Source: an uncultured Alphaproteobacteria bacterium
GTDB lineage: Bacteria > Pseudomonadota > Alphaproteobacteria > Minwuiales > Minwuiaceae
Length of the DNA: 6,039 bases
Direction: 5' to 3'
NCBI GenBank assembly: GCA_913064755.1
Contig: CAJYBQ010000229.1
Coordinates: 1 to 6,039 of the forward strand
Under the pieces are notes generated by a model. The model did not search any database and was not told the origin of the DNA. It worked only from the letters and a program-made list of their open reading frames with translations. The position numbers and the translations under genes were made by a program. Position 1 is the stretch's first letter; each line of letters opens with the position of its first letter. This document shows, one piece after another, positions 1 to 5,800 of this stretch.

Positions 1-235
1 CCTTCATGTCGGGTCCCGTATGCAGCTGCAGGGCGATGATGCCTGACTTCGCGCCTTCGGGATCCTTGAAGTCGAGGGTGGTGTAGCCGTTGAGCACGAT
101 CTTTACGTGATCGCCGTTACAGGTGATCTCATACTCGTTCCAGTCGTCCAATTTGGCGGCGGCAAATACGGCGGCCCGCTCGTCGTCGGAATATTCCTTC
201 CAGTAAGGAAGAATGCCTCGCAGCTGCCCCTCATA
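1..235 (-). other. DUF1080 (3-keto-disaccharide hydrolase-like) domain fragment fused in frame to YejB
   Basis: Residues 112-189 of the frame include RGILPYWKEYSDDERAAVF, DDWNEYEITCNGDHVKIVLN and KSGIIALQLHTGPDMK. The W-N-E-Y-E-I, G-D-H-V-K, L-N-G and G-I-I-A-L-Q-L-H-x-G-P signatures are those I know from DUF1080 proteins, beta-sandwich secreted or cytoplasmic proteins acting on sugars and common in Planctomycetes, Acidobacteria and similar bacteria. They are not known inside ABC permeases. The piece corresponds to the C-terminal half of such a domain and would be expected to end soon beyond the window edge. My hand count gives about 57% G+C for bases 1-240, against about 65% in a sampled block of yejA2 (1321-1380). 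This fits a different origin, but the stretch is short. Family assignment is from memory of conserved motifs. Confidence 0.7.
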
Positions 236-568
236 GAGCATGCCGAAATAGCGCTCGTGCATTGGCTTGTCGACGCCGAAGCGCTGCTCCAAGTCCTTGA
301 TGAAATCAGGATCAAGCCCCTGGGCGCCGCGATAGGAGGACTCGCCGCCGCCGCCCTGGTCCGTTTTCTGCGCGCCGCCCTGGCCGCCCGCAAAATCGCC
401 GCCGGAACGGGTGATGCGCTCCGTAGCCGCGCCTGTCCCCGTCAGCTCCGCGATCACCTGCTCCACCGGACCACCCGGGGCAAACTGGATGATGGCGAAA
501 TTGATCAGCATGATCACGAACAGCGTCGGGATCATCAGCAGCAGGCGACGGATGATAGAGGCGATCAT
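1..568 (-). CDS. yejB: YejB-type ABC transporter permease, N-terminal part, running into a foreign DUF1080-like tail (partial, chimeric)
   Basis: The frame opens at ATG 568-566 and stays open to the window edge (189 codons, no stop). Residues 1-111 match the N-terminus of YejB, the inner-membrane permease of the microcin C/oligopeptide importer. They contain the arginine pair in IIRRLLLMIPTLF, a first transmembrane helix at about 9-30, the APGGPVEQ motif at 30-37, a Gly/Gln-rich linker at about 55-77, then SYRGAQGLDP and a conserved FGVDKPMHERYF stretch. YejB proteins then continue with a Trp-Asp-Tyr, Arg-Phe-Asp-Phe-Gly-Asp type segment and the BPD transmembrane domain. Here residues 112-189 instead read as a DUF1080 domain with no membrane character. 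A GGAG at 581-578 lies 9 bases upstream of the ATG. The yejA2 stop is 27 bases upstream and in the same frame, so no earlier start is possible. The N-terminal identity is firm. As read, the protein could not form a permease channel. Confidence 0.8.
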   Translation of the reverse strand, partial: MIASIIRRLLLMIPTLFVIMLINFAIIQFAPGGPVEQVIAELTGTGAATERITRSGGDFAGGQGGAQKTDQGGGGESSYRGAQGLDPDFIKDLEQRFGVDKPMHERYFGMLYEGQLRGILPYWKEYSDDERAAVFAAAKLDDWNEYEITCNGDHVKIVLNGYTTLDFKDPEGAKSGIIALQLHTGPDMK

Positions 569-595
569 GCGTCGATGCTCCGCGGGGAAAGGAAA

Positions 596-2467
596 TCAGC
601 CGCCATTCTTGCCCCCGGTCCGGCGTGCCTTCTCGACATCGAACCACCAGCTGTTGACGACGCCACGATGATAGTCGGGTTTCGGCGTGGACGGCCGACC
701 GAAGCGGTCCCAGTAGGCCAGGTTGTGCTCCCCCTTGTACCACTGGGGGATGATGTAGCGGTTCCACATGATCACCCGGTCCAGCGCACGGGTGGCGGCG
801 ATCAGCGCCGGTCGATCGGGGGCGACCAGCACCTTGCCGATCAGCGCATCGATGACGTCATCCTGCACACCGGCATAATTGTTCGATCCCGGCACGTCGG
901 CCTGGGCGCTGCCCCAGAAGCTGTAGAGCTCGGCGCCCGGGGTCTCGGGCGGCGAGAACCGCGCGGTCACCAGGTCGAAGTCGAAGGACTTCACCCGTTC
1001 GATGTACTGCGCCGGATCGACGAAACGCATGGTTGCCTGAATGCCCAGCCGTTGCAGGTTCTTCACGAAGGGACCGATCACGCGTTCGAATGTCGGCTGA
1101 TACATCAGGAATTCAAGCGCGAAGGGCACGCCGTCGGCATCCACCAGGTTGCCGTCGCGAATTTCCCATCCCGCCTGCTTCAACAGCCGCCCGGCACGGC
1201 GAAGCTGCGCGCGAATGCCCCCCTTGGAATCCGATGTCGGACTTTCGTAGGCCGGACCGAACACCCCGTCCGGTACCCGGCCACGGAACGGTTCCAGCAA
1301 TTCCAGTTCCGCGGCGCTGGGGGAACCCGTCTGCGCCAGCTCGGAATTCTCGAACATCGAACCAGTGCGCGCGTAGAGGCTGTAGAAGATGTTGCGGTTG
1401 GTCCAGGCAAAGTCGAAGGCCAGGTCCAGTGCCTCCCGCACCCGGATGTCACGGAAGCGCTCTCGACGCAGGTTCAGGAACCAGCCCTGCGCGCCCGACG
1501 GCCGCCCGTCGGGCAGGGTCAGCCGCTTCACCCTGCCGTCCTGCACCGGCGTCTTGTCATCGTATTCCGTCGCCCAGCTCTTCGAGGTGAATTCCTCCCG
1601 GAAGTCGTACTCGTCGGCAAAGAACGACAGCAGGGCCGAGGTCCGGTCCTGGTAGTAGTCGATGCGAATCGTGTCGAAGTTCCAGAGGCCGCGATTCACC
1701 GGCAGGTCCGCCGCCCAGTAATCCTGCACCCGTTCCAGTTCCAGGCTGTCGCCCGACTTCACCTTCGACACCCGGTAGGGGCCGGAGCCAAGCGGCGGGT
1801 CGAGGGTCGATTCGGTGAACGAGCGGGTGGCGTAATAGGTAGCCGACAGGATCGGCAGGTTGCCCGCCAGGCGCACGGCCAGGTCGCGCGGCGCGCCCTC
1901 GGCGAAGCTGAACTGCACCTGGTCCGGGGCCAGAGCCGTCGCCGTCGCCATCGCGAAGACACTGCGCAGCACCGGGTGGCCCTTCTCGCGAATGGCATCC
2001 AGGCTCCAGACCACGTCCTTCGCCGTGATCGGGCTGCCGTCATGGAACCGCGCCCGGGGGTCCAGGTGGAACGTCGCCGTCCGCCCGTCATCGGACAGTT
2101 CGACCGACCTGGCGACCAGCGCGTAATGGGCATCGGGTTCATCGTAGGACCGCACCATCAGTCGGTCATGCAGCCGGATCTCGTGCGCCAGCACGGCAGA
2201 CGGTCGCCGTCCCTTGAGGATGTAGAGGTTCAGCGTGTCGAAGGTCCCGAGGTCGCGAAGCCGCAGCAAACCGCCCTTCGGGGCATCTGGATCGGCCCAG
2301 TCGAAATGGGTGAAATCCGGGCCGTACTTCAGACTGCCGAACACGGAAAGGCCATGCGCCGGTTCCGAATGCGCGGGCGCGGGCCGCAGGACCGCAACAG
2401 ATGCCAGCAGCAGCATCGCGACGGCCAGGATGTTCATGATGGGGTATCGCCGCACGAAACCCCTCAC
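596..2467 (-). CDS. yejA2: YejA-type periplasmic peptide-binding protein, second copy (SBP family 5)
   Basis: This is an extracellular solute-binding protein (SBP_bac_5 fold) that should bind peptide-like ligands in the periplasm and deliver them to YejB/YejE. From GTG 2467 it has 623 residues, normal for YejA proteins (about 600-620). Residues 1-34 look like a Sec signal peptide: Arg at 2, 6 and 7, hydrophobic 12-28, then RPAPAHS with likely cleavage before Glu35. Family hallmarks follow: HGLSVFGSLKYGPDF (38-52), DAPKGG (61-66), the cluster RFHDGSPITAKDV (140-152), a GSGPYRV motif, and near the C-terminus PQWYKGEHNLAYWDRFGRP and SWWFD. I chose GTG because it overlaps the stop of the preceding binding-protein gene as GTGA, with AAGG four bases upstream. 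An ATG at 2437 (residue 11) would leave a signal peptide without its arginines and lacks a ribosome site. An upstream ATG at 2512 would overlap the previous gene by 49 bases and spoil the signal peptide. Confidence 0.9.
   Translation of the reverse strand: MRGFVRRYPIMNILAVAMLLLASVAVLRPAPAHSEPAHGLSVFGSLKYGPDFTHFDWADPDAPKGGLLRLRDLGTFDTLNLYILKGRRPSAVLAHEIRLHDRLMVRSYDEPDAHYALVARSVELSDDGRTATFHLDPRARFHDGSPITAKDVVWSLDAIREKGHPVLRSVFAMATATALAPDQVQFSFAEGAPRDLAVRLAGNLPILSATYYATRSFTESTLDPPLGSGPYRVSKVKSGDSLELERVQDYWAADLPVNRGLWNFDTIRIDYYQDRTSALLSFFADEYDFREEFTSKSWATEYDDKTPVQDGRVKRLTLPDGRPSGAQGWFLNLRRERFRDIRVREALDLAFDFAWTNRNIFYSLYARTGSMFENSELAQTGSPSAAELELLEPFRGRVPDGVFGPAYESPTSDSKGGIRAQLRRAGRLLKQAGWEIRDGNLVDADGVPFALEFLMYQPTFERVIGPFVKNLQRLGIQATMRFVDPAQYIERVKSFDFDLVTARFSPPETPGAELYSFWGSAQADVPGSNNYAGVQDDVIDALIGKVLVAPDRPALIAATRALDRVIMWNRYIIPQWYKGEHNLAYWDRFGRPSTPKPDYHRGVVNSWWFDVEKARRTGGKNGG
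2464..2467 (-). other. GTGA stop/start overlap joining the two yejA genes
   Basis: On the minus strand, GTG at 2467-2465 is the proposed start of the downstream yejA copy and TGA at 2466-2464 stops the upstream copy, a 4-base overlap. Such overlaps usually mean translational coupling, where the terminating ribosome re-initiates. This would keep the two binding proteins at linked levels. The only nearby ribosome-site match is AAGG four bases before GTG, which also suits re-initiation. Confidence 0.7.
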
Positions 2468-4320
2468 TGCGCCTTGCCCCCGACGCGTGCAGCCTTTTCC
2501 GGATCGACCCACCAGGAAAGCACGTCGACGCCATAGGTCGGGTTCGTGTCCGGCCGACCGAACTTGTCCCAGTAGGCGATGCGGCTAGCGGTGATATGCC
2601 ATTGCTGAATGACCAGGTGCGAATGCAGCAACACGCGGTCCAGCGCGCGGGTCGCGGTGACCAGGGCCGCGCGGTCTGCGGCAAAGATCACGTGGTCGAT
2701 CAGCGTGTCGACCGCTGCCGACTTGATGCCCATCAGGTTGCGACCGCCCTCCCTGTCCGCCGCCTCGGAGCCGAAGAAGTCGCGCTGCTCGTTGCCCGGG
2801 CTTTCCGACTGCGGCGTCGATCCGACGATCATGTCGAAGTCATAGGAACGCACCCGGTTCTGGAATGGCGCCGTGTCCACCGCCCGCACGGTCGCGGTCA
2901 CGCCTGGGCGCGCCAGGTTCTGCGTGAAGGGCAGCACGATCCGCTCGAACTGCGGGTCCGCCAGCAGGACCTCGAACGTCACCGGTTCATCGGTGGCCGG
3001 GTCGATCAGCTTCTTGTCGCGCACGATGTAGCCGGCATCGCGCAGCAGCTTGTTGGCCTGCCGCAGATTGCTTCGCAGCCCGCCACGCCCCGCCGTCGAA
3101 GGCGCCACGTAGGGCTCGGTGAACACCGCGTCCGGAACCTGGCCGCGCAGGGGTTCCAGCAGGGCCAGTTCCTCGGGCGATGGCAGCCCCGTGGCCGCCA
3201 GTTCGGTATTGGAGAAATAGCTCTGCGTCCGCGTGTACTGGCCATAGAACAGGTTCTGGTTGGCCCATTCGAAATCGAAGGCATAGGCCAGTGCCTGCCG
3301 CAGCGTCCGGTTCGCGAAGACCGGGCGGCGGGTGTTGTAGACGAATCCCTGCATGCCGGTCGGGCGGCTGTGCGGCACCAGTTCCAGCTTCACCAGCCCC
3401 TTTTCGCGCGCCGGGAAATCATAGGCCGTGGCCCAGTTCTTCGAACTGTTCTCCGACCGGTAGTCGTAGACGTTGGCCTTGAAGGCCTCCAGCATCGCCG
3501 TCTGGTCGGCAAAGTACTCGTAGCGGATGGTGTCGAAATTGTAGCGCCCCCGGGACAGCCCCAGGTTCCGCGCCCAGTGATCCGGCACCCGCTCCAGCAC
3601 GACGCGCCGGTTCGGTTCCACCTGCGCCACGCGATAGGGGCCGGACCCCAGCGGTGCTTCCAGGCTGGTGGCCCCGAACTCCCGCCCCTGCCACCAGGCC
3701 TTCGACATCACCGGCAGTTGCCCCATGATCTGGGGCAGCTCGCGGTTGCCGCCGCTGGAAAAGGTGAACTTGACGCGGCGTGGCCCCAGGACCTCGTGGC
3801 TGACGACGTTGCGGTAGTAATAACGGTAGAAGGGGCGTCCCTCCTGCCGCAGCCGCTCGAAGCTGAAGATGACGTCTTCCGCCGTGATCGGACTGCCGTC
3901 GTGGAACCGGGCCTCCGCCCGCAGGTTGAAGATGACCCACGAATCATCCGCCGGCACCTCCACCGTCTCGGCGATCAGGCCATACTCGGCCGACGGCTCC
4001 CCCAGGTGGGTCTCCATCAATGTCTCGATGGTCTGCTGCACGACACCGGATGCGTTGCCCTTGGCAATGAAGGGATTGAGCGAATCGAAGCCGCCGAACG
4101 CACTCAGCCGCAGGGTGCCCCCCTTGGGCGCTTCGGGATTGACGAAGTCGAGATGGTCGAAGTCCGCCGGGTATTTCGGCGCCCCGATCAGCGACAATGC
4201 ATGGGACTTCTCGACCACTTCATCGGCGTTCGCCATTGTCGGCAGGGCGATGGCAGGCAGGGCCAGCGCGATGGTCAGGCTGCCGACATGCAGGATTGTC
4301 TTCAGATCCGGAACCTTCAC
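2464..4320 (-). CDS. yejA1: YejA-type periplasmic peptide-binding protein, first copy (SBP family 5)
   Basis: This is the first gene of the transporter operon, 618 residues from GTG 4320. Residues 1-32 form a Sec signal peptide: Lys at 2 and 7, hydrophobic core 14-29, then TMANA with likely cleavage before Asp33. Mature-part hallmarks are SHALSLIGAPKYPADF (39-54), EAPKGG (63-68), FDSLNPFI (78-85), RFHDGSPITAEDV (138-150), GSGPYRVAQVEP, and near the C-terminus IAYWDKFGRP (about 581-590) and LSWWVDPEKAARVGGK. These are YejA/oligopeptide-binding family signatures, so it should present peptides to YejB/YejE. It resembles the downstream copy along its whole length but is clearly diverged (for example IQQWHITASRIAYW against IPQWYKGEHNLAYW), so the pair is not a recent duplication and may differ in ligand. 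The start is uncertain. GTG 4338, ATG 4329, TTG 4323 and GTG 4320 are all in frame within 18 bases. The Shine-Dalgarno position favours 4320 or 4323. Confidence 0.9.
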   Translation of the reverse strand: MKVPDLKTILHVGSLTIALALPAIALPTMANADEVVEKSHALSLIGAPKYPADFDHLDFVNPEAPKGGTLRLSAFGGFDSLNPFIAKGNASGVVQQTIETLMETHLGEPSAEYGLIAETVEVPADDSWVIFNLRAEARFHDGSPITAEDVIFSFERLRQEGRPFYRYYYRNVVSHEVLGPRRVKFTFSSGGNRELPQIMGQLPVMSKAWWQGREFGATSLEAPLGSGPYRVAQVEPNRRVVLERVPDHWARNLGLSRGRYNFDTIRYEYFADQTAMLEAFKANVYDYRSENSSKNWATAYDFPAREKGLVKLELVPHSRPTGMQGFVYNTRRPVFANRTLRQALAYAFDFEWANQNLFYGQYTRTQSYFSNTELAATGLPSPEELALLEPLRGQVPDAVFTEPYVAPSTAGRGGLRSNLRQANKLLRDAGYIVRDKKLIDPATDEPVTFEVLLADPQFERIVLPFTQNLARPGVTATVRAVDTAPFQNRVRSYDFDMIVGSTPQSESPGNEQRDFFGSEAADREGGRNLMGIKSAAVDTLIDHVIFAADRAALVTATRALDRVLLHSHLVIQQWHITASRIAYWDKFGRPDTNPTYGVDVLSWWVDPEKAARVGGKAQ

Positions 4321-4329
4321 CAACTGCAT

Positions 4330-4334
4330 CCTCC
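4330..4334 (-). promoter_or_regulatory. Shine-Dalgarno GGAGG deciding the yejA1 start
   Basis: GGAGG occupies 4334-4330 on the minus strand. It directly abuts ATG 4329, with no spacer, so that ATG is a poor start despite being the only ATG. GTG 4320 lies 9 bases away and TTG 4323 lies 6 bases away, both workable. GTG 4338 lies upstream of it and has no visible site of its own. The choice changes only the first six residues and leaves the signal peptide intact. Confidence 0.55.
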
Positions 4335-4412
4335 GCACTCGTTACCACGCCAGGCCGCACATCATCGCGGCATATCCACAGGTTACATGGAATGCGGACG
4401 ACGTGCCGTTGC

Positions 4413-4441
4413 ATTATGACCAGAGTTGGGCGCGGTGCGAA
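4413..4441 (-). promoter_or_regulatory. Candidate sigma-70-type promoter for the yejA1-yejA2-yejB operon
   Basis: On the minus strand TTCGCA (4441-4436; 4 of 6 to TTGACA) and CATAAT (4418-4413; 5 of 6 to TATAAT) are 17 bases apart. Transcription would begin near 4406, giving an untranslated leader of about 85 bases. It sits in the only real gap between hisN and yejA1, where a transporter operon promoter would be expected. The -35 half falls inside the hairpin described at 4431-4456. The match is moderate and was found by eye. Confidence 0.35.
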
Positions 4442-4456
4442 AGCGGCGCAACCGCG
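4431..4456 (-). terminator. GC-rich hairpin just after hisN, weak terminator candidate
   Basis: CGCGGTGCG (4431-4439) can pair with CGCAACCGCG (4447-4456) with one bulged A, giving nine base pairs, all but one of them G-C, around a 7-base loop. It begins 7 bases after the hisN stop, where a terminator is expected. However, the minus strand below it reads CCCAACTCTGGTCATAATG with no T run, so it is not a standard intrinsic terminator. It could be a 3'-end stabiliser, a Rho-assisted site, or only a GC-rich coincidence. Confidence 0.35.
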
Positions 4457-4462
4457 TGACGA

Positions 4463-5242
4463 TCAACCTTTCAGCAGCTTGATCACCTGTTCGTGCAGGG
4501 CGGGGTCGCCCACGGCCACCGTTTCGGCCCCGACACCATGGCGGATCTCGTTGCCCTGCCAGTCGGTGATGCGCCCCCCGGCACCGTTCACCACCGGCGC
4601 CAGCGCCAGGTAGTCATGCGGTTTCAGGTCATTCTCGGCAACGATGTCGACGAAACCGAGCGCAAGCAGGCCATAGGCATAGGCATCCGCGCTGTAGCGC
4701 CGCAACGCGGTGCCTTCCGCCAGCCGCCAGAGCGCCGCCCCCCGCTCTCCTTCGAAGCATTCGGCGCCCCAGGAAAAGAAGGTCGCCTGATCGATGCCGG
4801 CGCAGTCACGGGTTGTCACCGGATTGCCATTGAACAGGGTCGGCTTGCCCGCCACGCCGACCCAGCGCTCGCGCTGGATGGGCTGGTCGATGATACCGAT
4901 GACCGGCGCGCCCTTGTAGGCCAGCGCGATCAGGGTCGCGAACTGGGCAGAGCCGGAGATGAAGGACTTGGTGCCGTCGATCGGATCCAGGTGCCAGACC
5001 CAGTCGGCATCCGCCCGCTCCGCCCCGAACTCTTCACCCAGGATGCCATGTTCGGGATAGCGGTCGACGATCAGTTCCCTGATCGCGGCCTCGGCCCCGC
5101 GATCCGCGGCGGTCACGGGACTCTGGTCGGACTTCGTGTCCACGTCGATCGGCTGACGAAACAGGGGACGGATGACGACGCCCGCACGATCCGCAAGATC
5201 ATGCGCGAACGCCACCAGTTCCGCGTCAGGGGGTGCGATCAC
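4463..5242 (-). CDS. hisN: Histidinol-phosphatase, inositol monophosphatase family
   Basis: A 259-residue metal-dependent phosphatase of the IMPase/FBPase superfamily. It most resembles the HisN branch that removes phosphate from L-histidinol phosphate in histidine biosynthesis, in the cytoplasm. Visible metal and active-site motifs are SPVTAADRGAE (41-51), GEE (69-71), the signature DPIDGTKSF (86-94), and Asp186 in RRYSADAYAYGLLALG as the C-terminal metal-ligand aspartate. The LKPHDYLALAPVVNGAGGRITDWQG stretch (206-230) is typical of HisN-type members. Length is normal. The start is GTG 5242, which overlaps the cytochrome stop as GTGA; no alternative gives an intact N-terminal helix. The segment before Asp186 reads Tyr-Ser-Ala-Asp-Ala-Tyr, where I remember Gly-Gly-Asp-Cys-Tyr in many relatives. 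The catalytic Asp is kept, so activity is likely. Substrate is inferred from family branch; another IMPase-type activity is possible. Confidence 0.88.
   Translation of the reverse strand: MIAPPDAELVAFAHDLADRAGVVIRPLFRQPIDVDTKSDQSPVTAADRGAEAAIRELIVDRYPEHGILGEEFGAERADADWVWHLDPIDGTKSFISGSAQFATLIALAYKGAPVIGIIDQPIQRERWVGVAGKPTLFNGNPVTTRDCAGIDQATFFSWGAECFEGERGAALWRLAEGTALRRYSADAYAYGLLALGFVDIVAENDLKPHDYLALAPVVNGAGGRITDWQGNEIRHGVGAETVAVGDPALHEQVIKLLKG
5239..5242 (-). other. GTGA stop/start overlap joining the cytochrome c gene and hisN
   Basis: TGA at 5241-5239 ends the cytochrome gene, and GTG at 5242-5240 starts hisN within it. This is the same tetranucleotide joint as between the two yejA genes. 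It indicates one transcript and probably coupled translation for two proteins with no obvious biochemical link. Confidence 0.7.
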
Positions 5243-5787
5243 TCCGCGGGCAGCGGCGCTTCGGCATCACCCTGGGACCGCAGGTACAGGATCAGGGACG
5301 CGCGGTCCGTGTCCTTCTTGATACCGGCAAACGACATCTTGGTACCTGCTGCGAAATCCTTCGGCTTGGTCAGGAACGCATCCAGCGCATCGTAGGTCCA
5401 GTTGCCCTCGATCGCCGCCAGGTCCGCCGAGTAGCTGAAGCCGTCGTGGCCGGCGATATCGCTGTCCAGCACGCCGAACAGGTTCGGCCCGACCTTGTTG
5501 GCCCCACCTTCGTTGATGGAATGGCAGGCCGTGCACTTCTTGAAGGTCTTCTCGCCCTTGGCAACGTCGGCATTCGCCAGCAGCGTCGCCAGCGACACGG
5601 CAGGCGTGTCTTCGACAACCGCAACCGCACCACTCTCCGGAATGTCCGGAACGGGGTAGGCAACGGCGTCTTGATGACCACCGGTGTTGATCAGGATGCC
5701 CGAAAGCTCCGATACGCCGAAGCCGATGAGTATGGTGAACAGGACTGCACCTGCAATCTTGTTGAACTCAAACATGTCGAATTTCAC
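5239..5787 (-). CDS. Membrane-anchored class I cytochrome c (CycM/cytochrome c-552 type)
   Basis: A 182-residue protein from GTG 5787. Residues 9-33 (FNKIAGAVLFTILIGFGVSE and following) form an uncleaved N-terminal membrane anchor. A Pro/Ala/Val-rich tether covers about 40-65, then a class I cytochrome c domain about 75-172. The heme attachment motif is CTACH (Cys85, Cys88, His89), followed by KVGPNLFGV (98-106), and the distal ligand is Met151 in GTKMSFAGI. The FEFNKIAGAVL anchor is characteristic of alphaproteobacterial membrane cytochromes such as CycM, which pass electrons from the bc1 complex to terminal oxidases on the periplasmic side. GTG 5787 was chosen because GAAGGA lies 7 bases upstream; ATG 5775 (residue 5) is the alternative and has no spaced site. 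The frame is open a further 58 codons upstream, but that part is unlike the family. The stop overlaps hisN. Confidence 0.9.
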   Translation of the reverse strand: MKFDMFEFNKIAGAVLFTILIGFGVSELSGILINTGGHQDAVAYPVPDIPESGAVAVVEDTPAVSLATLLANADVAKGEKTFKKCTACHSINEGGANKVGPNLFGVLDSDIAGHDGFSYSADLAAIEGNWTYDALDAFLTKPKDFAAGTKMSFAGIKKDTDRASLILYLRSQGDAEAPLPAE

Positions 5788-5794
5788 GGCTCGA

Positions 5795-5800
5795 TCCTTC
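5795..5800 (-). promoter_or_regulatory. Shine-Dalgarno GAAGGA for the cytochrome c gene
   Basis: GAAGGA at 5800-5795 on the minus strand is 7 bases before GTG 5787 and 19 bases before ATG 5775. The spacing supports the GTG start and excludes the longer open frame that begins at 5961. Confidence 0.65.

Noticed and set aside
390..410. Gly/Gln-rich codons in the yejB linker region as a possible DNA repeat
   Set aside because: This low-complexity linker between the first helix and the SYRG motif is a usual feature of alphaproteobacterial YejB, with no exact repeat unit.
2468..2512. Upstream ATG 2512 as the yejA2 start
   Set aside because: It would overlap yejA1 by 49 bases and put a basic, non-hydrophobic stretch ahead of the signal peptide. 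GTG 2467 gives a proper signal peptide and a 4-base overlap.
107..2536. Very long plus-strand open frame (809 codons) opposite yejB and yejA2
   Set aside because: It mirrors genes with strong G/C third-position bias, has no recognisable domain, low-complexity Arg/Gln/His-rich composition, and crosses the whole opposite gene. The minus-strand frame carries clear family motifs.
2596..4419. Plus-strand open frame of 607 codons opposite yejA1
   Set aside because: Same explanation: an antisense shadow of a high-GC gene, rich in Arg, Gln and His, with no family signature.
4493..5395. Plus-strand open frame of 300 codons opposite hisN and the cytochrome gene
   Set aside because: It spans two genes with complete catalytic and heme motifs on the other strand and shows no domain of its own.
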